Source: Lawsonibacter sp.
GTDB lineage: Bacteria > Bacillota > Clostridia > Oscillospirales > Oscillospiraceae
NCBI GenBank assembly: GCA_022791995.1
Contig: JAAWAD010000040.1
Span: forward strand, 1-37,804
Length of the DNA: 37,804 nucleotides
Direction: 5' to 3'
Within the stretch, counting starts at the first letter, position 1, and the number at the start of each line of letters is the position of its first letter. The notes below the pieces were generated by a model. It searched no databases. It worked only from the letters and a program-made list of their open reading frames with translations, and was not told where the DNA came from. Position numbers and translations under genes: made by a program. Of this stretch, positions 21,967-28,918 are shown piece by piece.

Positions 21967-22802
21967 TACAGCATCACCGCCTGTTCTTCACCTTCGCCAA
22001 AGTGATTCATGGCCGCCATACACACCACCACAATGACCATCATCACCAGGGCAATCGCCGCTCCCAGGTGGGGGTTGTAGGAGCCGCCCACAAACTGCTG
22101 TTCAATCAGGTCGCCCAGCATCATCTGGGTCCCTCCCCCCAGCAGGCGGGAGATGGCAAAGGTGGACACCGCCGGGACAAACACCATGGTTATCCCGGAG
22201 ATCACCCCAGGCAGAGACAGGGGCAAAATCACCTTTCGGAACACCCCGGAAGAGTCGGCTCCCAGGTCCCGGGCGGCCTCCAGCAGGGAGTGGTCCAGCT
22301 TGACAATCACCGAGTAGATGGGCAAAATCATAAAGGGCAGGTAGTTATACACCATACCCAGCACCACCGCCCCGGAGGTGCGGAGCATCTGGATATGGTC
22401 CACCCCCAGCAGCTCCAGCAGGCCCACTGCCTGGAACAGCTGATTCAGCAGGCCGTTGTTCTCCAGAATAGACATCCAGGAGTAGGTCCGCAACAGGAAG
22501 TTCATCCACATGGGCAGCATAATCAAGGCCATGGCCACCCGCTGAAAGCCGGCTCCCTCCTGGGCCATCCAGTAGGACACGGGATACCCGATGAGCAGGC
22601 AGATCAAGGTTGCCACCAGGGCCAGCCGGAAGGAGCGCAGAAACACCGCGGCATAGGCCCCCATCTCCGCAAAGTTTTCCAGTGTGCCCTCCATCTCCGC
22701 CGTGGTAAAGGCATACACCACCATAATCAGAATGGGGACCACCACCAGCAGGGCCATCCAGACCACATAGGGGACGGCAAACCAGGACAGCTTATTCTTC
22801 AT
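21966..22802 (-). CDS. potB: Spermidine/putrescine ABC permease PotB
   Basis: A 278-residue permease with six hydrophobic segments. The EAA loop LLEAARDLGADSSGVFRKVI (about 175-194) is followed by LPLSLPGVISG. The start MKNKLSWFAVPYVVW has GAGGAGG 9 bases upstream and overlaps the 3' end of potA by 11 bases. It is the second gene of a tightly coupled potA-potB-potCD operon. It pairs with the PotC half of the next protein to form the membrane channel. Confidence 0.93.
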   Translation of the reverse strand: MKNKLSWFAVPYVVWMALLVVVPILIMVVYAFTTAEMEGTLENFAEMGAYAAVFLRSFRLALVATLICLLIGYPVSYWMAQEGAGFQRVAMALIMLPMWMNFLLRTYSWMSILENNGLLNQLFQAVGLLELLGVDHIQMLRTSGAVVLGMVYNYLPFMILPIYSVIVKLDHSLLEAARDLGADSSGVFRKVILPLSLPGVISGITMVFVPAVSTFAISRLLGGGTQMMLGDLIEQQFVGGSYNPHLGAAIALVMMVIVVVCMAAMNHFGEGEEQAVML

Positions 22803-23958
22803 CCCCGCTGCCCTCCTCCGAATCAAAGCCGGCGTCACTGATCTCCTCATACTCCTCGGAGTAGGAGGAGTAGTCGCCGAACAGCCCAGAGTAGGAACTC
22901 TTTTTCATCACATGGATGCCGTCGGGGTCAATCTTGATACCGATACGGCTTCCAACCGGGGATAGGTCGGTGGTCTGAATCAGCCACTTGAAGCCATAAA
23001 AGTCCACGATAATATCATACTGCATCCCCTTGAAGGTGACGTTGGTGACGGTGCCCCGCAGTTGTCCCTGGTCCTCCGGCACGATGTCCACATCCTCCGG
23101 CCGGATGACCACATCCACCGGCTCGTCGGGGCGAAAACCTCCGTCCAGGCACTGGAACCGGCGGTTAAAGATGTCCACAGCCCCGTCGGCGCGCATGATG
23201 CCATCGATGATGTTGGACTCCCCGATAAAATCGGCCACAAAGGCGTTCCGGGGCTCGTTGTAGATGTCCTCGGGGGTGCCAATCTGCTGGATCCTGCCCG
23301 CGTCCATCACCACCACGGTGTCGGACATAGCCAGAGCTTCCTCCTGGTCGTGGGTGACATAGACAAAGGTGATCTCCATGGCCTTCTGGATCCGCTTGAG
23401 CTCGTTCTGCATATCCTTGCGCAGCTTCAAGTCCAGGGCAGCCAGGGGCTCGTCCAGCAGCAGGACCTTGGGCCGGTTCACCAACGCCCGGGCAATGGCC
23501 ACCCGCTGCTGCTGCCCGCCGGACAGCTGGCTGGTGTGCCGCCGCTCGAAGCCCCGAAGGTTGACCACCTCCAGCATCTCCATTACCCGCCGGTCAATCT
23601 CCTTCTCCGGGAGCTTCACCCGTTTTCCTGTCCCGTCCGTTTTGGGAATGCGCAGGCCGAAGGCGATATTTTCGTACACGTTCAGGTGGGGAAACAGGGC
23701 GTACTTCTGGAACACTGTGTTGATGGCCCGTTTGTGGGGCGGGACAGAATTCATCCTCACGCCGTCAAAAAAGACGTCGCCCCCGGTTGGTGTCTGAAAA
23801 CCACCGATGATTCTGAGCGTGGTGGTTTTGCCGCACCCACTGGGACCGAGCAGCGTGAGGAATTCCTTGTCGTTGATATTCAGATTGATGCTGTCGAGCA
23901 CGACCTCGTCGTCAAACGCCATGGTGCAGTTGGCCAGGCGGATCAGCTCCTTGGGCAT
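22792..23958 (-). CDS. potA: Spermidine/putrescine ABC transporter ATPase PotA
   Basis: The ATP-hydrolysing subunit of the polyamine importer, 388 residues. Walker A is GPSGCGKTT (38-46), the signature is LSGGQQQR (144-151), Walker B is VLLLDEP (164-170) and the switch histidine is in YVTHDQEEA. A C-terminal TOBE domain (about 275-355) carries VVIRPEDVDIVPED. The last 35 residues are an acidic, tyrosine/serine-rich tail that I do not know from other PotA proteins. GGGGGAGG precedes the ATG. It is first in the operon, behind a good promoter. Confidence 0.95.
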   Translation of the reverse strand: MPKELIRLANCTMAFDDEVVLDSINLNINDKEFLTLLGPSGCGKTTTLRIIGGFQTPTGGDVFFDGVRMNSVPPHKRAINTVFQKYALFPHLNVYENIAFGLRIPKTDGTGKRVKLPEKEIDRRVMEMLEVVNLRGFERRHTSQLSGGQQQRVAIARALVNRPKVLLLDEPLAALDLKLRKDMQNELKRIQKAMEITFVYVTHDQEEALAMSDTVVVMDAGRIQQIGTPEDIYNEPRNAFVADFIGESNIIDGIMRADGAVDIFNRRFQCLDGGFRPDEPVDVVIRPEDVDIVPEDQGQLRGTVTNVTFKGMQYDIIVDFYGFKWLIQTTDLSPVGSRIGIKIDPDGIHVMKKSSYSGLFGDYSSYSEEYEEISDAGFDSEEGSGDEE

Positions 23959-24078
23959 GTATCCTCCCCCATTTCTCTTTTTTAAAAATTTTCAGCTCCC
24001 TCGATTTATTCACCGGGCGGCCAGACCATCCAAGGGGGACGGCGGTGCGGTGACCGGCTTTCACGGATAGCGAGTTAC

Positions 24079-24107
24079 ACTATAGCCAATTCTCCCTGTC
24101 TTGTCAA
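24079..24107 (-). promoter_or_regulatory. Promoter of the potA-potB-potCD operon
   Basis: Minus strand TTGACA (24102-24107), 17 bases, TATAGT (24079-24084). The leader to the potA start is about 115 nt, with no recognised riboswitch. Confidence 0.82.
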
Positions 24108-24143
24108 CCATTTTCCCCAAACTTTTTGCCCGGCAGGTCCCAC

Positions 24144-24172
24144 TTGACAAATCCCCGCTGAGCCGCTATACT
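24144..24172 (+). promoter_or_regulatory. Promoter of the antisense RNA
   Basis: TTGACA (24144-24149), 17 bases, TATACT (24167-24172), a near-consensus promoter. No coding sequence lies downstream on this strand; it points into the 3' end of the small toxin gene. Confidence 0.75.
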
Positions 24173-24178
24173 AAATAG

Positions 24179-24264
24179 AAGAGGCGCTGCCGGAACACGG
24201 TCAGCCCAGACTTACTTTGAGGTGATCGCCGTACTTGCTAGGGTGCCGGCGGTCACTTCTTTTT
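24179..24264 (+). ncRNA. Antisense RNA, probable type I antitoxin
   Basis: From the near-consensus promoter at 24144-24172 a transcript of about 86 nt would end at an intrinsic terminator: a 10-bp stem GTGATCGCCG (24222-24231) / CGGCGGTCAC (24247-24256) followed by TTCTTTTT. It overlaps the last codon and stop of the hydrophobic peptide gene on the other strand and is complementary to that gene's 3' region. This matches the layout of txpA/RatA and bsrG/SR4 of Bacillus subtilis, where the antisense RNA pairs with the 3' part of the toxin mRNA. The RNA itself is predicted, not observed. Confidence 0.6.
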
Positions 24265-24333
24265 GCCCTGAATGAACAGGCTGCAAATGCCGACGATGAC
24301 CAAACAAAGCTGTAACACTTCGGATGTACTCAT
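24253..24333 (-). CDS. Holin-like type I toxin peptide, 26 residues
   Basis: The peptide begins MSTSEVLQLCLVIVG, spans the membrane once with about 17 hydrophobic residues, and ends in Gly-Lys-Lys-Lys. Short 'putative holin-like toxin' peptides of Firmicutes have this exact plan: M-S/T-x-x-E-x-L at the start, one helix, and a lysine-rich tail. AAAGGGGGG lies 9 bases before the ATG. The gene has its own promoter and a structured leader, and an antisense RNA converges on its 3' end. The toxin role is inferred from family pattern and layout. Confidence 0.65.
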   Translation of the reverse strand: MSTSEVLQLCLVIVGICSLFIQGKKK

Positions 24334-24387
24334 TGGGCAGCCCCCCTTTCCACAGATCAGAGGGCAAGAAGCTGCCCTCTGTTGAGG

Positions 24388-24447
24388 GCCGACCGCTGCT
24401 GTCCGGCAGCGCAGCTTCAGAATACCACAGAAAACCGCAAAAAGCAA
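24388..24447 (-). promoter_or_regulatory. Toxin promoter and structured leader
   Basis: Minus strand TTGCTT (24442-24447), 17 bases, TATTCT (24419-24424). The transcript would begin near GAAGCTGC (24411-24418), which can pair with GCAGCTTC further down the leader (24367-24374). Such long-range pairing in the 5' region is typical of type I toxin mRNAs, where it delays translation. Confidence 0.55.
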
Positions 24448-24459
24448 CCCAATTACAAA

Positions 24460-24496
24460 AACCACCGGAGAGCAGGAAGCTCTCTGGCGGTTTTTC
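24460..24496. terminator. Bidirectional terminator between toxin and membrane protein genes
   Basis: AACC-A-CCGGAGAGC pairs with GCTCTCTGG-C-GGTT (one mismatch and one G-T pair). T-rich runs lie on both strands (plus GGTTTTTC, minus GGTTTTTG). It separates the pseudouridine synthase operon from the toxin. Confidence 0.7.
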
Positions 24497-24522
24497 TGTT
24501 CTCGGGCGCCCGCCCGGCACGG

Positions 24523-24729
24523 TTAGTTTTCTTTTCGGAACAATTCAAAAATCAGGGAAAGCACCAGAACCGGCGCGGCCATCAGCAAGAATCCCACCAG
24601 GAATCGGACCGGAAAGGGCCAGAGCATCCCGCTCAAAAAGCTATACCCAAAGCTGGACGACAGCGCACAGAGGAGCCAGGCGGCTGCGCTGACTGCAATC
24701 CGATATGTCTTTCGATTTTTGCCGCTCAT
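24523..24729 (-). CDS. Small two-helix membrane protein, 68 residues
   Basis: Two hydrophobic segments (IAVSAAAWLLCALSSSFGYS and FLVGFLLMAAPVLVLSLIFE) sit between a basic N-terminus (MSGKNRKTYR) and the tail LFRKEN. Its ATG overlaps the stop of the upstream pseudouridine synthase gene (ATGA), so it is translated by coupling. No function is recognised. Confidence 0.65.
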   Translation of the reverse strand: MSGKNRKTYRIAVSAAAWLLCALSSSFGYSFLSGMLWPFPVRFLVGFLLMAAPVLVLSLIFELFRKEN

Positions 24730-25712
24730 AATAGAAGGCCTCCTTTGATATCCTTTTGGGGAAAGTACTCCTGTACAAAGTCCACCTGCTCCACCTGGAA
24801 GGTCCGGCCATTCAGGTGCTCCAGGGGGCCGGCGTCGGTGGTGAAGCGGAAGGTGAGCTGATAGGAGTACAGGGCCTGTCCGTGGCGGCCGTATTTTCGG
24901 TTCTCCCGCTCGCTGCCGTATTTACCGTCTCCGATCAGGGGATGCCCGGCGGCGGCCAGCTGGGCCCGGATCTGGTGAGTCCGGCCGGTGAGCAGGTCGC
25001 ACTCCACCAGAGACAGACCGTTGTTCACAGCCAAGGTGCGATAGGCCGTCACGGCGGTCTTGGCCCCCGGCTCTGGCCGCTTCCGAACGTAGACCTGCTT
25101 TTTGACCTCGTCCTTCCAGATCCAGCCCTCCAGCCGCCCCTCCGGGGGCGTCAGACGGCCCTGGACCACGCACAGGTAGAGCTTGGTCAACTCCCGATCC
25201 TTGATTTTCTGGTTCATCACCCGCAGGGCCTCGGCGGTTTTGGCTGCAATGACAATGCCCCCGGTGTTCCGGTCGATGCGGTTGCATAGGGCGGGAGCAA
25301 AGGCATTCTCCTGGCGGGGGGACCACTCCCTTTTCTGGTACAGGTAGGCCTGGAGGTGGGTGAGCAGGGTGTTGACCCGTTCGCTCTCGTCGGGGTGGAC
25401 CACCATGCCGGGGCGCTTGTCCAGCAGCAGGATGTGTTCATCCTCGTAAAGGATATTCAGCCTGGGCTGATACAGGGAGAGGAAGGCGTTCTCCGGGGTG
25501 GGCCGGCCAAAAAACTCGTCGTTGATGTACAGCTGGAGCAGGTCCCCCTTCGTCAGGCGCACATCCCGCCTGGATCCCTTCCCGTTCACCTTCACCCGCT
25601 TCAGGCGGATGTACTTCTGGGCCAGGGGGGCGGGGAGAAGGGGCAACGTCTTGGCCAGCCAGCGGTCCAGCCGCTGCCCGGCGTCATTTTTTCCGATGGT
25701 AAATTCCCGCAT
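24726..25712 (-). CDS. RluA-family pseudouridine synthase
   Basis: An enzyme that isomerises uridine to pseudouridine in ribosomal RNA; 328 residues. An S4-type RNA-binding domain occupies about residues 13-65, and the RluA catalytic domain about 85-305. The catalytic motif is NRIDRNTGG with Asp147. The usual motif is HRLDRxTSG, so the histidine is replaced by Asn144. GRTHQIRAQLAAAGHPLIGD is the second family signature. Subfamily (RluC/RluD type) and target uridine are not determined. The downstream membrane protein overlaps by four bases. Confidence 0.92.
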   Translation of the reverse strand: MREFTIGKNDAGQRLDRWLAKTLPLLPAPLAQKYIRLKRVKVNGKGSRRDVRLTKGDLLQLYINDEFFGRPTPENAFLSLYQPRLNILYEDEHILLLDKRPGMVVHPDESERVNTLLTHLQAYLYQKREWSPRQENAFAPALCNRIDRNTGGIVIAAKTAEALRVMNQKIKDRELTKLYLCVVQGRLTPPEGRLEGWIWKDEVKKQVYVRKRPEPGAKTAVTAYRTLAVNNGLSLVECDLLTGRTHQIRAQLAAAGHPLIGDGKYGSERENRKYGRHGQALYSYQLTFRFTTDAGPLEHLNGRTFQVEQVDFVQEYFPQKDIKGGLLL

Positions 25713-25736
25713 GACGGCTCCTTCACCCCCTCCGGC

Positions 25737-26033
25737 TCAGCCCTTCTCCTCCAAATCATAAAACTCCAGGGTCACGCTCTGGACATACCGCTCCTTCAGC
25801 TGAGTAATCTTTGCCATGTGGGGCTGCCCCAAATGGACCCGCTGCGCCTCCCGGCTGGTCCACTTCTCCACCAGGAGCAGCTTGTCCGGGGACTCCACCG
25901 GGAAAAAGTAGTCATATTGCAGACAGCCCTCCTCTCGAAGGACCTCCTCCCGCACCTGACTGGCTCCCAGCAGGAAGCCCTCCCGGCTGCCCTCCTCAGG
26001 GCGCATGATATAGGTCACGTTGATGCCAAGCAT
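25737..26033 (-). CDS. Antibiotic biosynthesis monooxygenase (ABM) domain protein
   Basis: A 98-residue single-domain protein of the ABM/YgiN fold, a small ferredoxin-like dimer. It begins with a strand LGINVTYIMRPE, then a helix REGFLLGASQVREEVLREEG, then YDYFFPVESPDKLLLVEKWT, the most conserved part of the family. YgiN of E. coli is a quinol monooxygenase, but most members have no known substrate. It sits between the pseudouridine synthase and ruvX in a minus-strand run, 2 bases after ruvX. Confidence 0.85.
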   Translation of the reverse strand: MLGINVTYIMRPEEGSREGFLLGASQVREEVLREEGCLQYDYFFPVESPDKLLLVEKWTSREAQRVHLGQPHMAKITQLKERYVQSVTLEFYDLEEKG

Positions 26034-26035
26034 AT

Positions 26036-26467
26036 TCAGACTCCTCCCTCTCTCTGTCTCCGCCGAAAATCCAGATACCCCTCTAAAATCAGACTGGCGG
26101 CCACCGCGTCCACCGTCTTCTTTCGTTTTCTGCCGTCCTTCCCCGCCTCAAAGAGGATGCGATGGGCGTCCACCGTGGTCCGGCGCTCGTCCCACAGGGC
26201 CACCGGCATCCCGCAGGCCTCCTCCAGCCGGGCGGCAAAGTCCCGGTACACCTGGGCCCGCGGGCCCTCGGTGCCGTCCATGTTCCGGGGAAAGCCCATC
26301 ACCAGCTCCTCCACCCCCCGCTCTTGAATCAGGCGAACCAGCTGATCCAGCACCACGTCCTCCCGCCGGCTGTGGATGGTGAGGGTCTCCCCCGCCAGCA
26401 GCCCGGTGGGGTCGGAGATGGCGACTCCCGTATGGGCGTCTCCGTAGTCGATGGCAAGAATCCGCAT
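26036..26467 (-). CDS. ruvX: RuvX/YqgF, RNase H-like nuclease
   Basis: A 143-residue protein of the RNase H fold. Family motifs: MRILAIDYGDAHTGVAISDP (first catalytic Asp6), VMGFPRNMDGTEGP, WDERRTT and KKTVDAVAASLIL (third acidic residue). Members process the 5' end of pre-16S rRNA and have been described as Holliday junction resolvases. It leads the minus-strand run of three to four genes. GGGGGGAG lies upstream of the ATG. Confidence 0.94.
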   Translation of the reverse strand: MRILAIDYGDAHTGVAISDPTGLLAGETLTIHSRREDVVLDQLVRLIQERGVEELVMGFPRNMDGTEGPRAQVYRDFAARLEEACGMPVALWDERRTTVDAHRILFEAGKDGRKRKKTVDAVAASLILEGYLDFRRRQREGGV

Positions 26468-26634
26468 GGGCGCTCCCCCCTTTCCTCCCCATCATACAGG
26501 AAGGCAGAAAAAATTGCAACCGTCTTTTTGCTCCCTTCCGCTGTGTCAAGGGGGCGCCCTCCGACATAGACTGAAGCAGCCGGAAACGGCAGGGCCCGCC
26601 GGGCCCCAAGTTTAATGGGAGGGGAGGCATTTCT

Positions 26635-26709
26635 ATGGGTATCGTGGTGGTACGTTCCCCCAAGTGCTTGCGGGGGCTGCTGCGCCGGATCTTCGGCCTG
26701 AAAGGGTGA
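26635..26709 (+). CDS. spoVM: Stage V sporulation protein M, 24 residues
   Basis: The peptide starts MGIVVVRSPKCLRGLLRRIFG and ends LKG. SpoVM of Bacillus (26 residues) has the same plan: a short N-terminal strand, K/S-P-K at positions 8-10, and an amphipathic basic helix. SpoVM senses the convex outer forespore membrane and anchors the SpoIVA coat base. The ATG follows GGGAGGGGAGG by about 7 bases. The gene is too short for usual gene finders. sipL, whose product contacts the same coat base, lies 91 bases downstream on the same strand. Confidence 0.85.
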   Translation: MGIVVVRSPKCLRGLLRRIFGLKG

Positions 26710-26716
26710 ACAGCCG

Positions 26717-26745
26717 GCATACATCCCGGTCTCCCGGCATATAGT
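26717..26745 (+). promoter_or_regulatory. Probable sigma-E promoter of sipL
   Basis: GCATACA (26717-26723), 14 bases, CATATAGT (26738-26745). The mother-cell sigma-E consensus as I know it is about KMATATT, 14 bases, CATACAMT; spacing is exact and the -10 agrees at six of eight positions. It lies 55 bases before sipL, a gene expected to be sigma-E controlled. Confidence 0.55.
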
Positions 26746-26800
26746 GTCACAAAGCCGGGGCCATGTCCCGCTGACACCATACCGAAAGGGAGAGAGCACC

Positions 26801-28318
26801 ATGGAAGTGGAATTTGATCGGGATACCATTATCTGCTGGGAAACGGCGGCGGACGTGACGCTGTGCCAGGAGGAGACCCTGGAGAGCATCGTGCCCGACG
26901 CCTGCCCCGACATCCTGCGCATTGTGGACGTGTGCGGCCAGGCCGCCCTCACCAGCAAACAGGCCCGGGAGGGCATAGCCGCCGTCAGCGGCACTGTGCG
27001 GGCCGTTATCCTGTACCAGCCCGAGGGCGGCGGCGGCCTGCGCCGGATTGAGGCCAGCCTGCCCTTTACCTGTCAGGCAGAGGCCCCCGGCCTGACCGAG
27101 CGGGGGATGGTCATCGCCTGTCCCCGGCTGCGCTGCGCCGAGGCCCGGACCCTGAATCCCCGGAAGGTCCTGCTGCGGGTGGATCTGGCGGTGGAGATCA
27201 CCGCCTGCCAGCCGGTGGAGCGGCCCATCTGCTGCGGGGTGGCCAATCTGGAGGAGGGGGCCGTCTGTCAGAAGCAGCTCCAGGGGGAGCACTACCAGCT
27301 GTCCGCCGTCCAGGAGAAGCCCTTCACCTTCTCGGACCAGATCCGCCTTCAGGGAGGCCAGGAGGCGCCCCAGCTGCTGGCCGTCCGGGGCCAGGCCATC
27401 TGCACCGAGAGCAAGCTTATCGGCGCCAAGCTGATCTTCAAGGGAACGGCAGAGCTGTCCCTCCTCCTTCAGGAGCCGGGGGGCGCCCTCACCTCCAGCC
27501 GGGAGGTGCTGCCCTTCTCCCAGGTGATGGAGGTGACCGGGGCTGGCGAGGAGGGGGACTGTCAGGTACTGGTGGAGATCACCGACCTGCGGTGCGACCC
27601 GGTGGAGGACCGGACCCTGGAGGTCACCATGGAGCTGCTGGCCCAGGCCCAGGTGTGGTGCAGCCGCCCGGTGACACTGCTCCAAGATCTGTATAGCACC
27701 GCCTGGCTGATGGAGGCCGACAGCGAGACCCAGACTCTCTGCCGTCTGGGGGAGCGTTCCGTCCGGCCCCAGGCCGTGCGGGAGTTGCTGGAGACCGGAG
27801 AGATGGTTCGCGGGGTGGTGGACAGCCGTCTGGCTCTGGGTCAGGTGAACCAGGCTCGGGAGGGAGAGGAGGTGGTCATCACCGCCGACGTGTGGCTTAG
27901 CATCCTCTACCTGGACGAGAACGAGCTGGTCCAGTGCGCCCGCCGGTCCATGCCGGTGTCCTGCCGTCTCAGCTGCCCGCCCCAGATGAGCTGCATCTGC
28001 CGGTGCCTGTGCCCCGGAGAGGTCTTCGCCGCCCCCGCCGCCGGCGGGGTGGAGGTGCGCTTCAGCGTGGAGTTCCACTGTCTGACCACGGTGAACACCG
28101 CCGTCCCCTCGGTGTGCTCCGCCCGCTTTGGAGAGCCCCGGGGCGGCAGCGAGGGGGCCCGCCCCTCCGTCGTCCTGCGGATGGCCGCCCCCGGAGAGGG
28201 GCTGTGGGAGCTGGCCAAGGCCTATGGCACCACCACCGGCCAGATTCTCCAGGCCAACGAGCTGGAGGAGGAGGACCTGCCCGAGGGGCGGATGCTTCTG
28301 ATTCCCAGCGCACGATAA
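26801..28318 (+). CDS. sipL: SipL-type coat morphogenetic protein (DUF3794 repeats plus LysM)
   Basis: A 505-residue protein. Three DUF3794/SPOCS-type segments are visible: about residues 35-125 (IVPDACPDILRIVDVCG as its start), about 170-260 and about 300-430. A C-terminal LysM domain occupies about 459-503 (GEGLWELAKAYGTTTGQILQ ... LPEGRMLLIP). This is the architecture of SipL of Clostridioides difficile, which binds the coat ATPase SpoIVA through LysM and is required for coat localisation. The ATG at 26801 has AAAGGGAGAG upstream. The sigma-E-like promoter and the neighbour spoVM agree with that role. Confidence 0.88.
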   Translation: MEVEFDRDTIICWETAADVTLCQEETLESIVPDACPDILRIVDVCGQAALTSKQAREGIAAVSGTVRAVILYQPEGGGGLRRIEASLPFTCQAEAPGLTERGMVIACPRLRCAEARTLNPRKVLLRVDLAVEITACQPVERPICCGVANLEEGAVCQKQLQGEHYQLSAVQEKPFTFSDQIRLQGGQEAPQLLAVRGQAICTESKLIGAKLIFKGTAELSLLLQEPGGALTSSREVLPFSQVMEVTGAGEEGDCQVLVEITDLRCDPVEDRTLEVTMELLAQAQVWCSRPVTLLQDLYSTAWLMEADSETQTLCRLGERSVRPQAVRELLETGEMVRGVVDSRLALGQVNQAREGEEVVITADVWLSILYLDENELVQCARRSMPVSCRLSCPPQMSCICRCLCPGEVFAAPAAGGVEVRFSVEFHCLTTVNTAVPSVCSARFGEPRGGSEGARPSVVLRMAAPGEGLWELAKAYGTTTGQILQANELEEEDLPEGRMLLIPSAR

Positions 28319-28327
28319 CACATCGCA

Positions 28328-28355
28328 AAAAGCAGACGCTGCCGCGTCTGCTTTT
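28328..28355. terminator. Terminator after sipL
   Basis: A perfect 12-bp stem (AAAAGCAGACGC / GCGTCTGCTTTT) with a TGCC loop between convergent genes. Confidence 0.88.
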
Positions 28356-28377
28356 ATATTCTGACCAAGCCCGCCGC

Positions 28378-28788
28378 TCACGCCCCCTCTGAAGGTGCGG
28401 GCAGCATAAAAAAGGAGAAGGTTCCAGTGGCGATGGTCCTGCCGTCCCCGGTGAGCGTCACCTGGATGACGGACAGGCTCTTTCCCATCTTCTTGGGGGT
28501 CGCTTCACAAAAAATCTCCTGCCCGTAGGCGGGGCGGAGAAACTCCATGGAGCTGGAGGCGGTGACGCAGCTGCCCCCCTTGGAGCAGGCGCAGCAACCG
28601 GCCACGGTGTCCGCCAGGGTGTACAGGGCTCCGCCGTGGACCTGCCCATGGGGGTTGTGGGAGTTCTCGTTCACCGCCAGCACCCCCCGGGCCAGCTCCG
28701 GCTCTACTCGGGTAATGGTCACGCCGCTCTCATAGGAGAATTGATGCGGGGTATTCAAAAGGCCAAGAATGGGATGGGGCTCCGGCAT
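28378..28788 (-). CDS. PaaI-family hotdog-fold thioesterase
   Basis: A 136-residue single hotdog domain. The signature SHNPHGQVHGGALYTLADTV contains the HGG turn and the catalytic-region Asp of the PaaI group. TASSSMEFLRPAYGQ is the central strand. The family hydrolyses acyl-CoA or aryl-CoA thioesters; the substrate cannot be read here. The start at 28788 has AAGGAGG 8 bases upstream. An earlier in-frame ATG at 28839 has none. Confidence 0.88.
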   Translation of the reverse strand: MPEPHPILGLLNTPHQFSYESGVTITRVEPELARGVLAVNENSHNPHGQVHGGALYTLADTVAGCCACSKGGSCVTASSSMEFLRPAYGQEIFCEATPKKMGKSLSVIQVTLTGDGRTIATGTFSFFMLPAPSEGA

Positions 28789-28817
28789 GGGAACGCCCTC
28801 CTTTCTGAGAATTTGGG

Positions 28818-28845
28818 ACCGTTTTCGGGCCCGACGCATAAGATA
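28818..28845 (+). promoter_or_regulatory. Possible sigma-K promoter
   Basis: AC (28818-28819), 17 bases, CATAAGATA (28837-28845), which fits the mother-cell sigma-K pattern AC, 16-17 bases, CATANNNTA exactly. The pattern is short, so chance occurrence is possible. It lies 75 bases before the ferritin-like gene. Confidence 0.35.
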
Positions 28846-28918
28846 GAGGGAAAAATACTCTTCTCCCGATTCCTTCCCGAATCAGGAGGCACTCTTTTCA
28901 TGAAGGAGGAGCACATAC

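Noticed and set aside
19936-22005. Plus-strand frame of about 690 codons opposite potCD
   Set aside because: Antisense shadow of the fused transporter gene, of low complexity.
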